This document shows positions 25,059 to 34,071 of a stretch of 64,000 nt of DNA, in pieces; position 1 is the stretch's first letter, and each line of letters starts with the position of its first letter. A model generated the notes under the pieces. That model saw only the letters and a list, made by a program, of their open reading frames with translations. It was not told the origin of the DNA and did not search any database. The translations under genes were made by a program, and so were the position numbers. Origin of the DNA: Phycisphaerales bacterium (lineage in GTDB: Bacteria > Planctomycetota > Phycisphaerae > Phycisphaerales > SM1A02); the NCBI GenBank assembly GCA_030748575.1, contig JASMLR010000005.1, positions 1 through 64,000 of the forward strand. The letters run 5' to 3'.

Positions 25059-26360
25059 CTATTTGCCAATGCAGAATTCGGCAAACACCAGACCGAGCAC
25101 ATCGTCTGGAGGCACCTCACCCGTAATGGCGCCAAGCGCGTCGAGCGCGCATCGCAGGAGGGTTGCCACTTCGGCAGGGCGGGTCAGTCCACGGTCGGAC
25201 GGATCGTTGCCTGCCAGCGCCACAACCTGCTCCAGGAGGTCGCGTGACTCGGAGGCAAGGCCGCGTTGCCGGTGCGACATGGCCAGGCGTGACCGCGCAA
25301 CTGACTGGCGGGATGTTCGGATCGCCCCGGCGATGCGACCGGCGAGCCGGGCGACGTCCTCGGCGGTGAAGGCGCAGACGGACTCCGGTCCCGGATCGCC
25401 GGTCAGATCGCGTTTGGTTCTGACCGGCATCGCATGGGCCGGAGCGTCGCCCGTCGGCGCGCACCAGAGCACCAGATCAGATCCGGACTCGGCCGAAGCC
25501 GCCGCCGCGGCCACCTGGACTTCATCGCCAGGCGTGTCGACCAGCAGCACGTCGATCCCGTCCATGACAACGTGCTCTTCGATGGCATCACGCGTCGTCC
25601 CGGCCTGCCCATGCACAACGACCCGCTCGCGGCCGAGCAGCGCGTTGAAGAGCGTCGACTTGCCGGCATTGGCAGGTCCTCGCAGCACGACACGGGGCAC
25701 GCCGCGTTCCAATTCAGCGCCGCCACCAGACGCCAGGAAGTCCCGGAGCGAGGACCCGATCGCCCGCACGCGGCTCGTCAAGGTTCCCGCCGTGATCGCG
25801 ACCACGTCCTCCTGATCGGCAAAGTCGATGCCCGCTTCCACCAGGGCCAGGACCTGCGTCAGTTCGCTCGTCAGGGGCGTCAGGAGGCGGCCGGTATCAC
25901 CCGCAAACGCGTGACGGGCGGCCTGCAACTCCGAATCGGACTCGGCTGCGATGATCGCCGCCACACTCTCCGCCCGGTCCAGTGACACCCGCCCGTTGTA
26001 CCAGGCCCGGTACGTGAACTCACCGGCCGTTGCTCGCCGGACGGGGAGGCCTCTGGAAGTGCCCGAACCGACGAGGCCATCGACGAGGTACTCAAGCAGC
26101 AGGGGGTTGCCGGGCACAAGCAGTTCCACGACATCCTCTCCGGTGTAGGAGTGGGGGCCCGGCATGGCCAGGACCGTCGCGGGGAGGTCGAAGTCGCCCA
26201 CCGCCACGCGGGTTTCCGTGACGCCACGGGTGGTGAGGTCGGCGCATGCAGTGTGCGGCGAAACCACCGAGACTGCGTCGCAGCCACTGAACCGAAGGAG
26301 TCCGCACTCGGACGCCCCGGGAGGTGACGACACGGCAGCAATCGTGGATTCAATGTCCAT
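25059..26360 (-). CDS. mnmE: tRNA-modifying GTPase MnmE with atypical G domain
   Basis: With MnmG it adds the carboxymethylaminomethyl group to U34 of some tRNAs. The N-terminal folate-binding domain has PHSYTGEDVVEL and GEFTYRAWYNGR, and the C terminus keeps the FCIGK box with its conserved Cys. G1 (GPANAGKST) and G2 (GTTRD) are present, but G3 reads DTPGDE instead of DTAGLR and the G4 NKxD is TKRD. The 433-residue length is slightly short. The tRNA modification role is likely, but its GTP cycle may be altered. mnmG is not in the window. Confidence 0.9.
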   Translation of the reverse strand: MDIESTIAAVSSPPGASECGLLRFSGCDAVSVVSPHTACADLTTRGVTETRVAVGDFDLPATVLAMPGPHSYTGEDVVELLVPGNPLLLEYLVDGLVGSGTSRGLPVRRATAGEFTYRAWYNGRVSLDRAESVAAIIAAESDSELQAARHAFAGDTGRLLTPLTSELTQVLALVEAGIDFADQEDVVAITAGTLTSRVRAIGSSLRDFLASGGGAELERGVPRVVLRGPANAGKSTLFNALLGRERVVVHGQAGTTRDAIEEHVVMDGIDVLLVDTPGDEVQVAAAAASAESGSDLVLWCAPTGDAPAHAMPVRTKRDLTGDPGPESVCAFTAEDVARLAGRIAGAIRTSRQSVARSRLAMSHRQRGLASESRDLLEQVVALAGNDPSDRGLTRPAEVATLLRCALDALGAITGEVPPDDVLGLVFAEFCIGK

Positions 26361-26377
26361 GCGAGGACGACGCCCCG

Positions 26378-28699
26378 CTACTTGCGTTTCTTGAATCGCT
26401 TCTCGGGCCCGCGATTCTGCTTCTGCTTTCGCCGATCCATCATCTTCGCGTAGGCGCGAGACTGCGCGTCCTTCGCCGTCTTGCCGGGTGCACGCGCGGG
26501 CTTGGGCTTCGGCGCGATCGCGTCGAGGTCCATGGCGTCAACCTGCTTGCGAATGTGACGGCTCTCCATGATGCCGATGCTGCTTGAGGTCAGGATGTAC
26601 AGCGTCAGACCGGACGGCGCGCTGTAGAGCATGACCGGAAAGAGCACAACCATCATCACGCGCATGATCTTCTGCTGCGTCTCCTGCTCAGGCGACATGG
26701 CAGTCTTCGGCGTCATGTACTTCTGCTGGAAGAAGAAAATCACGCCCATGAGAATGGGAAGCAGATTGACACCCGTCACATTCCACAAGAGGAACTTGAA
26801 GGGTTCCTGAGCCTCCCAGAAGAAGTGGTCCGGCGACGCAAGGTCGGCCAGGAATGGCCACCCGCCAATCTCCTGGAACACACCCCAGAACGCGGGTTGC
26901 TGTCGCAGATCGAACGAGAAGTACAACGCGGCATACAACGCCACCCAGATGGGCATCTGCAGGAACATCGGCAGACAACCGAGCATCTGCAACGGATTGA
27001 CACCGTGTTCGCGGAAGAGTCGCATCTGCTCTTCCTGCATCTTCTTTTTGTCGTCCCCGTACTTGGCCCGGAGCTTGTCCATCTCGGGCTTGAGCCGCTG
27101 CATCTGCTTGCCGAACTTCTGCATGCCCATCTGACTGCGTCGCGTGATGGGGTGCAGCAGCGCTCGAACACACAGCACCAGAAGAATGATCGCTACGCCC
27201 CAGTCGAACACGATCCAGTGGTCGAAGAATGCCAGCACCGCAAGAAGCAGATGCGCAAGCCACTGGAATGTGCAGATCGCGCAGAAACTGGACATCTGAT
27301 ACAGAATCAGACCCTGCATATTCAGCGCGCGGTAGGGCTGTTGATCGGCAAGAATCGAGTGCTCAAGCGGGCCCGCGTACACGCCCATGGAGAGCGGCTT
27401 GGTAGCGCCCGACGGCACGGTGGCCATGCCAGCTTCAGACGGCCACCAGGCGACGGTCAGAATGCGAGGCTCGCTGGGATCCTGCCCCGCGGGGAGGAAA
27501 CGCGTGATCTCACCCACTACCGGCTCAAGTGACAGATCCCCTCGACCCTCCTGGTCAAGCATCGGATGGATGGTCAACGCGAAGTAGCGGTTGGTCGACG
27601 CGAACCACGAGAGTTGGAAGCCTTCCTCGATGGCCGCTTCCCGTGGCCACAGGACCGACGGGTCGTCCGGGTCCGTGACATCCGCGAGCTCCAGTAGTTG
27701 GCTTCCATCTGCCACGACACCGGCCAGCCGATCGGGATCGATGGTCTCGCCCAGGAGGTATCCGAATCGGAAGCGGCGACGGTCCATGTAGCGGCTTCGA
27801 TCGGCCTCGAGATTCGGGGGCCCATACTGCGAGAACCGAATCTCCAGATCCTGCCCCGAGACGTTGATGATGCGCTGATCAAGGACCAGGTCCCAGCCGT
27901 CCAGCGACCAGGTCCGCTCCAGACGGGTGATGGACTCGCCCGCCTCGTTCTGGACTTCGGCAGAGAATTGACCGGGGCCGCTGCTCTTCCAGGCCGCGGT
28001 CTGCCAGAGGTTGAGCCGGGTATCTCCGATCCACAGGTTCGCAGCGGCGAGCGGGCCCACCGTGGCTTGAGCGCCGCCGATGGACACTTCGGGAGCCGAC
28101 GTAAGCACATAGCGATCGGCCGCGTCGGGCGGGGGCACGTCGCCCTCGCGGGATGTTCCCTTCGCGGCAAACCACGCCGCAGCGCGGCGCTTCGCCTGGG
28201 CGGTTGTCCAGATGTCGGCGAACACGATTCGCTCAATGCCGGCACCGCGCCACGTGAACTCCACCTGCATCTTTGCGGCGGAAGGATCCTCCAGACCACC
28301 CAGCGGGGTCGGCGCCGTCGCGGATGTTTCGTGGAGCACGACGTGCAGACCGGTCAGGTCTCGCGAGGACGATGCTGCGTCCGCCTCCTCCCGACTGACC
28401 GGTGCAGTTGGCTCGGCTGCCGCTGCAGATGGCGCAGACGCGGCGTCAGCCGCATCCGCGTCGCCGGCAACAGCCGCCGACTCCGGCGTGGCTTCGGTCG
28501 ACGATTCGGTCGACGATTCGGTTGCAGCCGTCGTATCAGGCGCAGAGGGCGTGGCATCGACGCCACGGCCACTTCTCGGCGCCGTCGCGATCAGAACGAC
28601 GACCAGAATGATCACCAGACCTACGACAAGCGGAACAATTCGCCGCAAACGTGCAGCGGCAGCAGCACGCGGGTCCTGTGATCCAGGGGGATCGGGCAT
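26378..28699 (-). CDS. yidC: Membrane protein insertase YidC
   Basis: Inserts membrane proteins alone or with SecYEG. The product is 773 residues, long for the family. A signal-anchor helix (about 18-40) is followed by an Ala/Ser/Glu-rich linker, a large periplasmic beta domain, and the conserved five-helix insertase region in the last third, including QKFGKQMQRLKPEMDKLRAKY and PLQMLGCLPMFLQMPIWVALY. The C-terminal tail is Lys/Arg-rich (about 40 residues), which may aid ribosome contact. It lies between the phosphoesterase gene (3-bp gap) and mnmE (17-bp gap), within one operon. Confidence 0.95.
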   Translation of the reverse strand: MPDPPGSQDPRAAAAARLRRIVPLVVGLVIILVVVLIATAPRSGRGVDATPSAPDTTAATESSTESSTEATPESAAVAGDADAADAASAPSAAAAEPTAPVSREEADAASSSRDLTGLHVVLHETSATAPTPLGGLEDPSAAKMQVEFTWRGAGIERIVFADIWTTAQAKRRAAAWFAAKGTSREGDVPPPDAADRYVLTSAPEVSIGGAQATVGPLAAANLWIGDTRLNLWQTAAWKSSGPGQFSAEVQNEAGESITRLERTWSLDGWDLVLDQRIINVSGQDLEIRFSQYGPPNLEADRSRYMDRRRFRFGYLLGETIDPDRLAGVVADGSQLLELADVTDPDDPSVLWPREAAIEEGFQLSWFASTNRYFALTIHPMLDQEGRGDLSLEPVVGEITRFLPAGQDPSEPRILTVAWWPSEAGMATVPSGATKPLSMGVYAGPLEHSILADQQPYRALNMQGLILYQMSSFCAICTFQWLAHLLLAVLAFFDHWIVFDWGVAIILLVLCVRALLHPITRRSQMGMQKFGKQMQRLKPEMDKLRAKYGDDKKKMQEEQMRLFREHGVNPLQMLGCLPMFLQMPIWVALYAALYFSFDLRQQPAFWGVFQEIGGWPFLADLASPDHFFWEAQEPFKFLLWNVTGVNLLPILMGVIFFFQQKYMTPKTAMSPEQETQQKIMRVMMVVLFPVMLYSAPSGLTLYILTSSSIGIMESRHIRKQVDAMDLDAIAPKPKPARAPGKTAKDAQSRAYAKMMDRRKQKQNRGPEKRFKKRK

Positions 28700-28702
28700 A
28701 CG

Positions 28703-29467
28703 TCAGCGTCCTTCGCGCAGTCGGTCGCCGAGCCAATTGCTCAACTCGGGGATGGCGTAGATCTTGTCGACCACCGTGTCGATGTCGTACTCGAGGCGAT
28801 GGAACCGGACCTCGCCCGCGTCAGAGTCCAGTATCGCGTAACTCGCCCGCGGGTCCAGATCACGCGGTTGACCGACCGACCCCGGGTTGATGATGGCCTT
28901 GCCTTCGCCGCCGAGTGACCACACCGCGCCATCGAGGTCGTCGAGTCCCCAGAACTCCGGTTCATCGGTGAACACGCCGGGCACATGCGTATGGCCAACC
29001 AGGCACTTGTTGGGGACATGGTCGAAGATCTGCCCCATCTTGACGGGCGAGTTGATGGCATCTTCGGGGAAGATGTACTCATTGATCGGGCGTCTCGGCG
29101 ACCCATGAACGCACAGGAAGTCATCCAGAGTCGTTCGCACGCGAAGCCTTCCGAGGACTTCCCATCTCGCGGCCGCCTTGGCTTCATCTGCTTCGAGATC
29201 CAGTTGGGATCGCGTCCAGTACGCCGCATGTTCCGCCGCAGCGTTGAAGTTGGTCGGCTCGTACAACGCCCCGTAATCGTGGTTGCCCAGCAAGGACCAC
29301 TCGCACCGCTCCGCAACCAGATCGACACACGCCACCGGATCGGGGCCGTACCCGAGGATGTCGCCCAGACAGATGATGCGGTCGACGCCCTGACGGTCAA
29401 TGTCCGCGAGGACGACACGGAGTGCCTCGAGATTCCCGTGAATGTCACTGATGAGTGCGGTACGCAC
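28703..29467 (-). CDS. Calcineurin-like metallophosphoesterase
   Basis: A 254-residue two-metal phosphoesterase of the YfcE/MJ0936 type. The metal motifs are in order: SDIHGNLEAL, LGDILGYGPDP, LLGNHDYG, HGSPR and VGHTHVPGVF. The substrate is unknown; relatives act on phosphodiesters or phosphoproteins. GTG start at 29467. It is the first gene of the leftward operon leading into yidC and is divergent from lpd. Confidence 0.85.
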   Translation of the reverse strand: MRTALISDIHGNLEALRVVLADIDRQGVDRIICLGDILGYGPDPVACVDLVAERCEWSLLGNHDYGALYEPTNFNAAAEHAAYWTRSQLDLEADEAKAAARWEVLGRLRVRTTLDDFLCVHGSPRRPINEYIFPEDAINSPVKMGQIFDHVPNKCLVGHTHVPGVFTDEPEFWGLDDLDGAVWSLGGEGKAIINPGSVGQPRDLDPRASYAILDSDAGEVRFHRLEYDIDTVVDKIYAIPELSNWLGDRLREGR

Positions 29468-29672
29468 GTGGTGTCCTGCCTGTGGGTGGCCCGAAGGATC
29501 GGGGATCGTACGGGCAGAGTCGCCGGGCCGTCAAAGCGCCGCAACCCTCCCGGCCCCGACCCCCGGGCCTCCCCGGACTCCCCCCGGACTCCCCCCGGCC
29601 CGGGTACCATGCCCCCTTTTCCGGGCTCGACCCTGCTCACTGACCCCCTTTTCTCTCGTACGGAGTCAACTC

Positions 29673-31148
29673 GTGGCATCTGAGAAGCACTTTGACCTGG
29701 TCGTCATCGGCGGGGGCCCCGGCGGATACGTCGGCGCCATTCGGGCAGCCCAACTTGGCATGAAGACGGCCATCATCGAGCGGAACGCGCTGGGCGGCGT
29801 CTGCCTGAATTGGGGGTGCATCCCGAGCAAGGCACTGCTGCATAACGCCGAGCTCTGGGACGAGGCGGTCACCCATGGCCAGGAGTGGGGCATCCAGTTT
29901 GAGAACGTGTCTCAGGACTGGTCCGCGGTGATCGAGCGGAGCCGGGGGGTTACCTCGAAGCTGAACAAGGGTGTCGGCTTCCTGATGAAGAAGAACGGCA
30001 TCACCCACATCGAAGGGCACGCCAGAATCACCTCGGGTCGCTCGGGCGAGCAGCCGTGCGGCATCGATGTTCTCAAGGCGGACGCCGACTACTACCACGG
30101 CACCGGGGACGAGGTGCTCGAAAGCATCACTGCGGATCGCATCATGGTGGCTACCGGCGCGGCCCCGCGTGAACTCCCGTTTGCGCCGTTCGACCACGAG
30201 CGGATCCTGAGTTCGCAGGACGCCATGGTCCAGCCGACCCGGCCGGAACGGCTCATCGTCGTCGGCAGCGGCGCCATCGGCATGGAGTTCGCCTACTTCT
30301 ACAACGCCATGGGTTCCAAGGTGACGGTCATCGAGATGCTCGATCGCATCCTTCCTGTGGAAGACGAAGAGGTCTCGAAAGAAGCGCTCAAACTTTTCAA
30401 GAGTCAGGGCATCGAGTTCCGACCCGGCCATGTGACGACGGCCATCGACCGATCCGGAGACGGAGTACAGGTCACCATCGCTGCTGCCGGAGATGAAGCT
30501 CAGACCGAGGTTCTTGAAGGCGACGCCGTTCTGGTCGCCATCGGTGTAACCGGACGCTTCGACGGGCTCTTCGGTGAGGGTGTCGATGTCGCCACGGACC
30601 GTGGGCACATCTCGGTCAAGTATCAGGATGTCGATGAGCCCACGTACGAAACGTCGGTCCCCGGCGTGTATGCCATCGGCGATGTGATCGGGCCACCATG
30701 GCTCGCGCACGTCGCCAGCGAAGAGGCCGTGACATGCGTGGAACGCATGGCCGGCCACCACACACTGGGCGTCGACTACCGGGCCATCCCCGGCTGCACC
30801 TACACCAACCCGCAGATTGCATCCGTCGGCATGACCGAGGCGGCGGCCCGAGAAGCCGGCCATGACGTCAAGATCGGGAAGTTTCCTCTGACGGCGCTGG
30901 GCAAGGCCATCGCCACGGGATCGGCGCGAGGGTTCGTGAAGATCGTCGCATCAGAGCCGTACGGTGAGATCCTCGGCGCGCACATCATCGGGAAGGACGC
31001 CAGTGAACTCATCCACGAGTTCTGCCTGGCAATTCGCCTTGAAGCGACCGCCGAAGACATCATTTCGACCATGCACGCCCACCCGACCATGGCGGAGGCC
31101 ATGCACGAGGCGGCACTCGGCGTCGATGGCCGGGCGATTCACGCCTGA
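29673..31148 (+). CDS. lpdA: Dihydrolipoyl dehydrogenase
   Basis: FAD/NAD-dependent E3 subunit that reoxidises dihydrolipoamide in 2-oxoacid dehydrogenase and glycine cleavage complexes. The FAD motif GGGPGGYVGAIRAAQLG is at the N terminus, the redox pair is in GGVCLNWGCIPSK, the NAD motif is GSGAIGMEF and the C-terminal HAHPTMAEAM supplies the catalytic His-Glu. Start is GTG 29673 after a CGGAGTC SD. 491 residues. No E1 or E2 gene is near it, and lipB is 31 kb away in the window. Confidence 0.95.
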   Translation: MASEKHFDLVVIGGGPGGYVGAIRAAQLGMKTAIIERNALGGVCLNWGCIPSKALLHNAELWDEAVTHGQEWGIQFENVSQDWSAVIERSRGVTSKLNKGVGFLMKKNGITHIEGHARITSGRSGEQPCGIDVLKADADYYHGTGDEVLESITADRIMVATGAAPRELPFAPFDHERILSSQDAMVQPTRPERLIVVGSGAIGMEFAYFYNAMGSKVTVIEMLDRILPVEDEEVSKEALKLFKSQGIEFRPGHVTTAIDRSGDGVQVTIAAAGDEAQTEVLEGDAVLVAIGVTGRFDGLFGEGVDVATDRGHISVKYQDVDEPTYETSVPGVYAIGDVIGPPWLAHVASEEAVTCVERMAGHHTLGVDYRAIPGCTYTNPQIASVGMTEAAAREAGHDVKIGKFPLTALGKAIATGSARGFVKIVASEPYGEILGAHIIGKDASELIHEFCLAIRLEATAEDIISTMHAHPTMAEAMHEAALGVDGRAIHA

Positions 31149-31155
31149 CCGCGTT

Positions 31156-32376
31156 TCAATCGGGAAGCAGACGCCCAACGACCAACGGTTGCAGTGGCCA
31201 GTCCTCGGCCACGGCCCGGAGATCATCAAGCCCCACCGCGTTGATCAACTCGAGTTCCTCCTCGAGCGGTACGTGGTGCCCGACCGTCGTCACCATGCGG
31301 CCGAGCCGCTGCATCCGGCCCGCGGGCAATTCCGAGTGCAGCGTGACCGCCGTTCGGATCATCGAGCGAGCCATGATCAGGTCGTCTTCGGTGACCGAGT
31401 CCACCAGTTCTTCGTGCGTTTGACGCATGATCGATTCAACTGCATCGACCGAGTCCGCCGGGCAGACCGCCCAGGACACGAACTGGCCGCACCGGTCGTG
31501 CGCCTCAAACTCACATCGCGCCTCTTCGGCGTGGCCGGGATCGACGAGCGCCCAGTGCATGCGTGAGCCGTCCCCGCGTCCGAGGATCCAGGCCAGCATC
31601 GCGGCGGCGTGCCGGCGAGCATCCTGAAGTGCGGGCGCCGGTGAGATACCGAGCACATACGACGCATTGATCTTGTCGCTGCGTTCGACCAGTTCCCTAG
31701 CCGTGTGGGTGAGCTCATGTGGGGTTCGCTCGGCACCCGTTGGGCGCCAGTCGCCGCACCATCCCGCGACATCGGACGCAACCGCGTCGAAGTCAACATC
31801 GCCGGCCAGGGCAAGCACAACGTTGTCGGCGCCGTACCTGGCATCGTGCCATGAACGCATGGCATCGGCGTCAATGGCGCGAACCGTATCGACCCGCCCG
31901 AGCACACGGTGCCCCATCGGGTGATCTCCGAAGTACGCGGCCGAGGCAGCCTCCCACAGTTGCCAGAAGGGCTGATCCTCATACATGGCGATCTCCTCGA
32001 TCACCACTTCACGCTCGTCATCCAGGTCTTCGGGGCGAAGGGCGGGCCGCATGATGTCGGCAAGGATTTCCAGGGCCGGCTGCAGGACGCCGGGAACACC
32101 GTGAATGTGGAAGGCTGTGATCTCGTGCGATGTCCAGGCGTTGTGACGGGTACCCAACGCATCGAAACACTCGTCAATCTCCTCGCCACTGCGGCTCGCA
32201 GTGCCCTTGAAGACCATGTGTTCCAGGAAGTGGCTGATCCCCATCAGATCGGACGGTTCGTCGCGGGCGCCACTTCGCACGAAGAACCCGGCAGCAGCGG
32301 ACGCTGCCTCCGGGTCGACTTCGGCAACCATGCGAAGACCGTTGGGAAGCGCGTGTTCGTGATACTGCACCGGCAT
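31156..32376 (-). CDS. M16 family zinc metallopeptidase
   Basis: Pitrilysin/processing-peptidase relative of 406 residues. The inverted zinc motif HFLEH is near residue 50 with the distal glutamate in EREVVIEEIAMYED. The product is a single M16 pair of about 400 residues, like the short bacterial proteins that act as dimers. The ATG 32376 has TATGCT 6 nt upstream and no SD. It follows recO by 16 bp, so it may be transcribed both with recO and from its own start. Confidence 0.9.
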   Translation of the reverse strand: MPVQYHEHALPNGLRMVAEVDPEAASAAAGFFVRSGARDEPSDLMGISHFLEHMVFKGTASRSGEEIDECFDALGTRHNAWTSHEITAFHIHGVPGVLQPALEILADIMRPALRPEDLDDEREVVIEEIAMYEDQPFWQLWEAASAAYFGDHPMGHRVLGRVDTVRAIDADAMRSWHDARYGADNVVLALAGDVDFDAVASDVAGWCGDWRPTGAERTPHELTHTARELVERSDKINASYVLGISPAPALQDARRHAAAMLAWILGRGDGSRMHWALVDPGHAEEARCEFEAHDRCGQFVSWAVCPADSVDAVESIMRQTHEELVDSVTEDDLIMARSMIRTAVTLHSELPAGRMQRLGRMVTTVGHHVPLEEELELINAVGLDDLRAVAEDWPLQPLVVGRLLPD

Positions 32377-32382
32377 GGGCGC

Positions 32383-32388
32383 AGCATA
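32383..32388 (-). promoter_or_regulatory. Candidate leaderless -10 element for the M16 peptidase
   Basis: TATGCT on the minus strand, 6 nt before ATG 32376. It overlaps the short recO-M16 gap and would allow expression independent of recO. Confidence 0.4.
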
Positions 32389-32392
32389 CCGC

Positions 32393-33121
32393 TCACCGGA
32401 GGTCGGGAAACGCCTGCCGCATGGCTTCGGTCTGTTCGCCGAGAAGCTCTCTGGTGTAGGCGGCCAACAGTGCGCTCGCGCGGGTCGCAACCGCCGGGTC
32501 GGTCGGCCGCTGACCACGCTCCATCGCCTGCAGCGCCTCGATCGTTTCTCGTCGGACGGCCCAATCACCGGCAGATGCGAGTGCAACAACGCCCCCGTCG
32601 CCAGGACGGAATCCCAGAACGGACTCGGTGTCAGGGAGTGGCTCGCCCGTCTCGACATCATGTGACACGACCGGTCGCCACCCCGCACTGGCAAGGACGG
32701 TCCATTGATATGCAGCCAATGGCATCGCGGGCGTCTCGGCGTCCCCAAGCGCCCCCAGGACAGCGTCCAGCGCGTCGAAGACATCGGGGTGAGGGTCGTG
32801 ATCGGTCAGGATGCGGCCGGCGAGGTCCACGGCATACAAAGCGGCCCGATTGGAGGCCGGCCTTCGCCGCGTCCCCCAATAGACATCTTCCACCATCCAC
32901 TCTGTGAGAATCGAGAGGTCGCGGCCCGATTTGACAATCCAACCAAGGTGCCCTCGGGTCATCGGCTCAAACCCGCCCGAGAACGGGCTTGCCGGGCGAA
33001 GGGCGCCCTTGGCAAGTCCTCGAATCACACCATGCTCACGCGACAGGGCCGACACCGTCTGGGACGTCTCGGAGTACTCCCATCGCCGAAGCACGATCGC
33101 TACATCGGTCGGGCGGTTCAT
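32393..33121 (-). CDS. recO: DNA repair protein RecO
   Basis: Loads RecA at single-stranded gaps with RecR (RecFOR pathway). The N-terminal OB-fold includes DVAIVLRRWEYSETSQTVSALSREHGVIRGLAKGALR, and the rest is the helical domain; 242 residues. The zinc-finger cysteines found in some RecO proteins are absent. The start at ATG 33121 is chosen from the N-terminal fold; GACACT lies 6 nt upstream. It is divergent from parA across 74 bp. Confidence 0.88.
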   Translation of the reverse strand: MNRPTDVAIVLRRWEYSETSQTVSALSREHGVIRGLAKGALRPASPFSGGFEPMTRGHLGWIVKSGRDLSILTEWMVEDVYWGTRRRPASNRAALYAVDLAGRILTDHDPHPDVFDALDAVLGALGDAETPAMPLAAYQWTVLASAGWRPVVSHDVETGEPLPDTESVLGFRPGDGGVVALASAGDWAVRRETIEALQAMERGQRPTDPAVATRASALLAAYTRELLGEQTEAMRQAFPDLR

Positions 33122-33127
33122 GCACGC

Positions 33128-33133
33128 AGTGTC
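33128..33133 (-). promoter_or_regulatory. Candidate leaderless -10 element for recO
   Basis: GACACT on the minus strand, 6 nt before ATG 33121. It matches the TANNNT pattern except in the first base. Confidence 0.35.
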
Positions 33134-33183
33134 ACCGATCCACACCGGCTGCACCAGTCGGGACACGAGCGGGGTGCATGCCC

Positions 33184-33189
33184 TACACT
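33184..33189 (+). promoter_or_regulatory. Candidate leaderless -10 element for parA
   Basis: TACACT, then six bases, then the parA ATG at 33196. It is identical in hexamer and spacing to the gmk element. Confidence 0.5.
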
Positions 33190-33195
33190 CGACGC

Positions 33196-34071
33196 ATGAG
33201 CGGAGATCGACGCGTCGTCGCGATCATCAACCAGAAGGGTGGCGTCGGAAAGACGACCACAACGGCCAATCTGGGTGCCGCCCTCGCCAGGGCGGGCATT
33301 CGGACCTGCCTGATCGACCTGGACCCGCAGGCCCACCTCTCGCTGCACTTCGGCGTCACGACGTCTGGCGACAGCACCACCGTCTATGACGTGCTGCTCG
33401 ACCCGACCGGAGACACCGTGGAGGCGGCAATGGTGGAAGTTGAGCCCGGCTTGTTCCTCATTCCGGCGGAAACCGATCTGGCGGCCGCCGAAACGGACCT
33501 GGCCTCACTACCCGACAGGCAGAACAGGCTCACCACGGCGCTGGCCGCGGCAGCCGGCCGATGGGACGCCGTGCTCATCGACTGCCCGCCCAGTCTCGGC
33601 ATCCTCACGATCAACGCGCTTTCGGCAGCCGACGAGGTCTTCGTGCCGATGCAAGCCCACTTTCTTGCGCTGCAAGGTGTCGGCAAACTGCTTGAGACCG
33701 TCGGCCTCGTCTGCAGTTCCGTCAACCCGGCCCTTCGCGTCAGCGGCATCGTCCTGTGCATGCACGAAACCCAGACGACGCTGGCCCGGGAAGTCGTCGA
33801 GGATCTAGAGACGTTTCTGGAAGGATGCCGATCGCAGGACGTCCCGTGGCAGCACTGCCGAATGCTGGCACCACCCATTCGCCGCAACATCAAACTGGCC
33901 GAGTCACCGAGTTTCGGACAGTCGATCTTCATGTATGACCCCACCTGCCGCGGGGCCAGCGATTACACGGCGCTGGCTGAGAGTGTTGCCGCAATGTGGC
34001 GGTCACCGGCGACTGAGGTCGAAGTGAAGGTTGATGCGTCCGCAACCGAAGGTGCCGAGCCCATTGGATAG
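33196..34071 (+). CDS. parA: ParA/Soj family ATPase
   Basis: Deviant Walker ATPase (KGGVGKTTTTANLGAALA at the N terminus), 291 residues, with the switch region VLIDCPPSLGILTINAL. ParA proteins form DNA-bound gradients that move ParB-parS complexes. It lies 12 kb from parB instead of beside it, in an operon with vanZ-like and murJ genes; its stop lies inside the following gene. Being the only ParA-like protein in view, it is the likely ParB partner, but a role in positioning other cargo is not excluded. Confidence 0.88.
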   Translation: MSGDRRVVAIINQKGGVGKTTTTANLGAALARAGIRTCLIDLDPQAHLSLHFGVTTSGDSTTVYDVLLDPTGDTVEAAMVEVEPGLFLIPAETDLAAAETDLASLPDRQNRLTTALAAAAGRWDAVLIDCPPSLGILTINALSAADEVFVPMQAHFLALQGVGKLLETVGLVCSSVNPALRVSGIVLCMHETQTTLAREVVEDLETFLEGCRSQDVPWQHCRMLAPPIRRNIKLAESPSFGQSIFMYDPTCRGASDYTALAESVAAMWRSPATEVEVKVDASATEGAEPIG

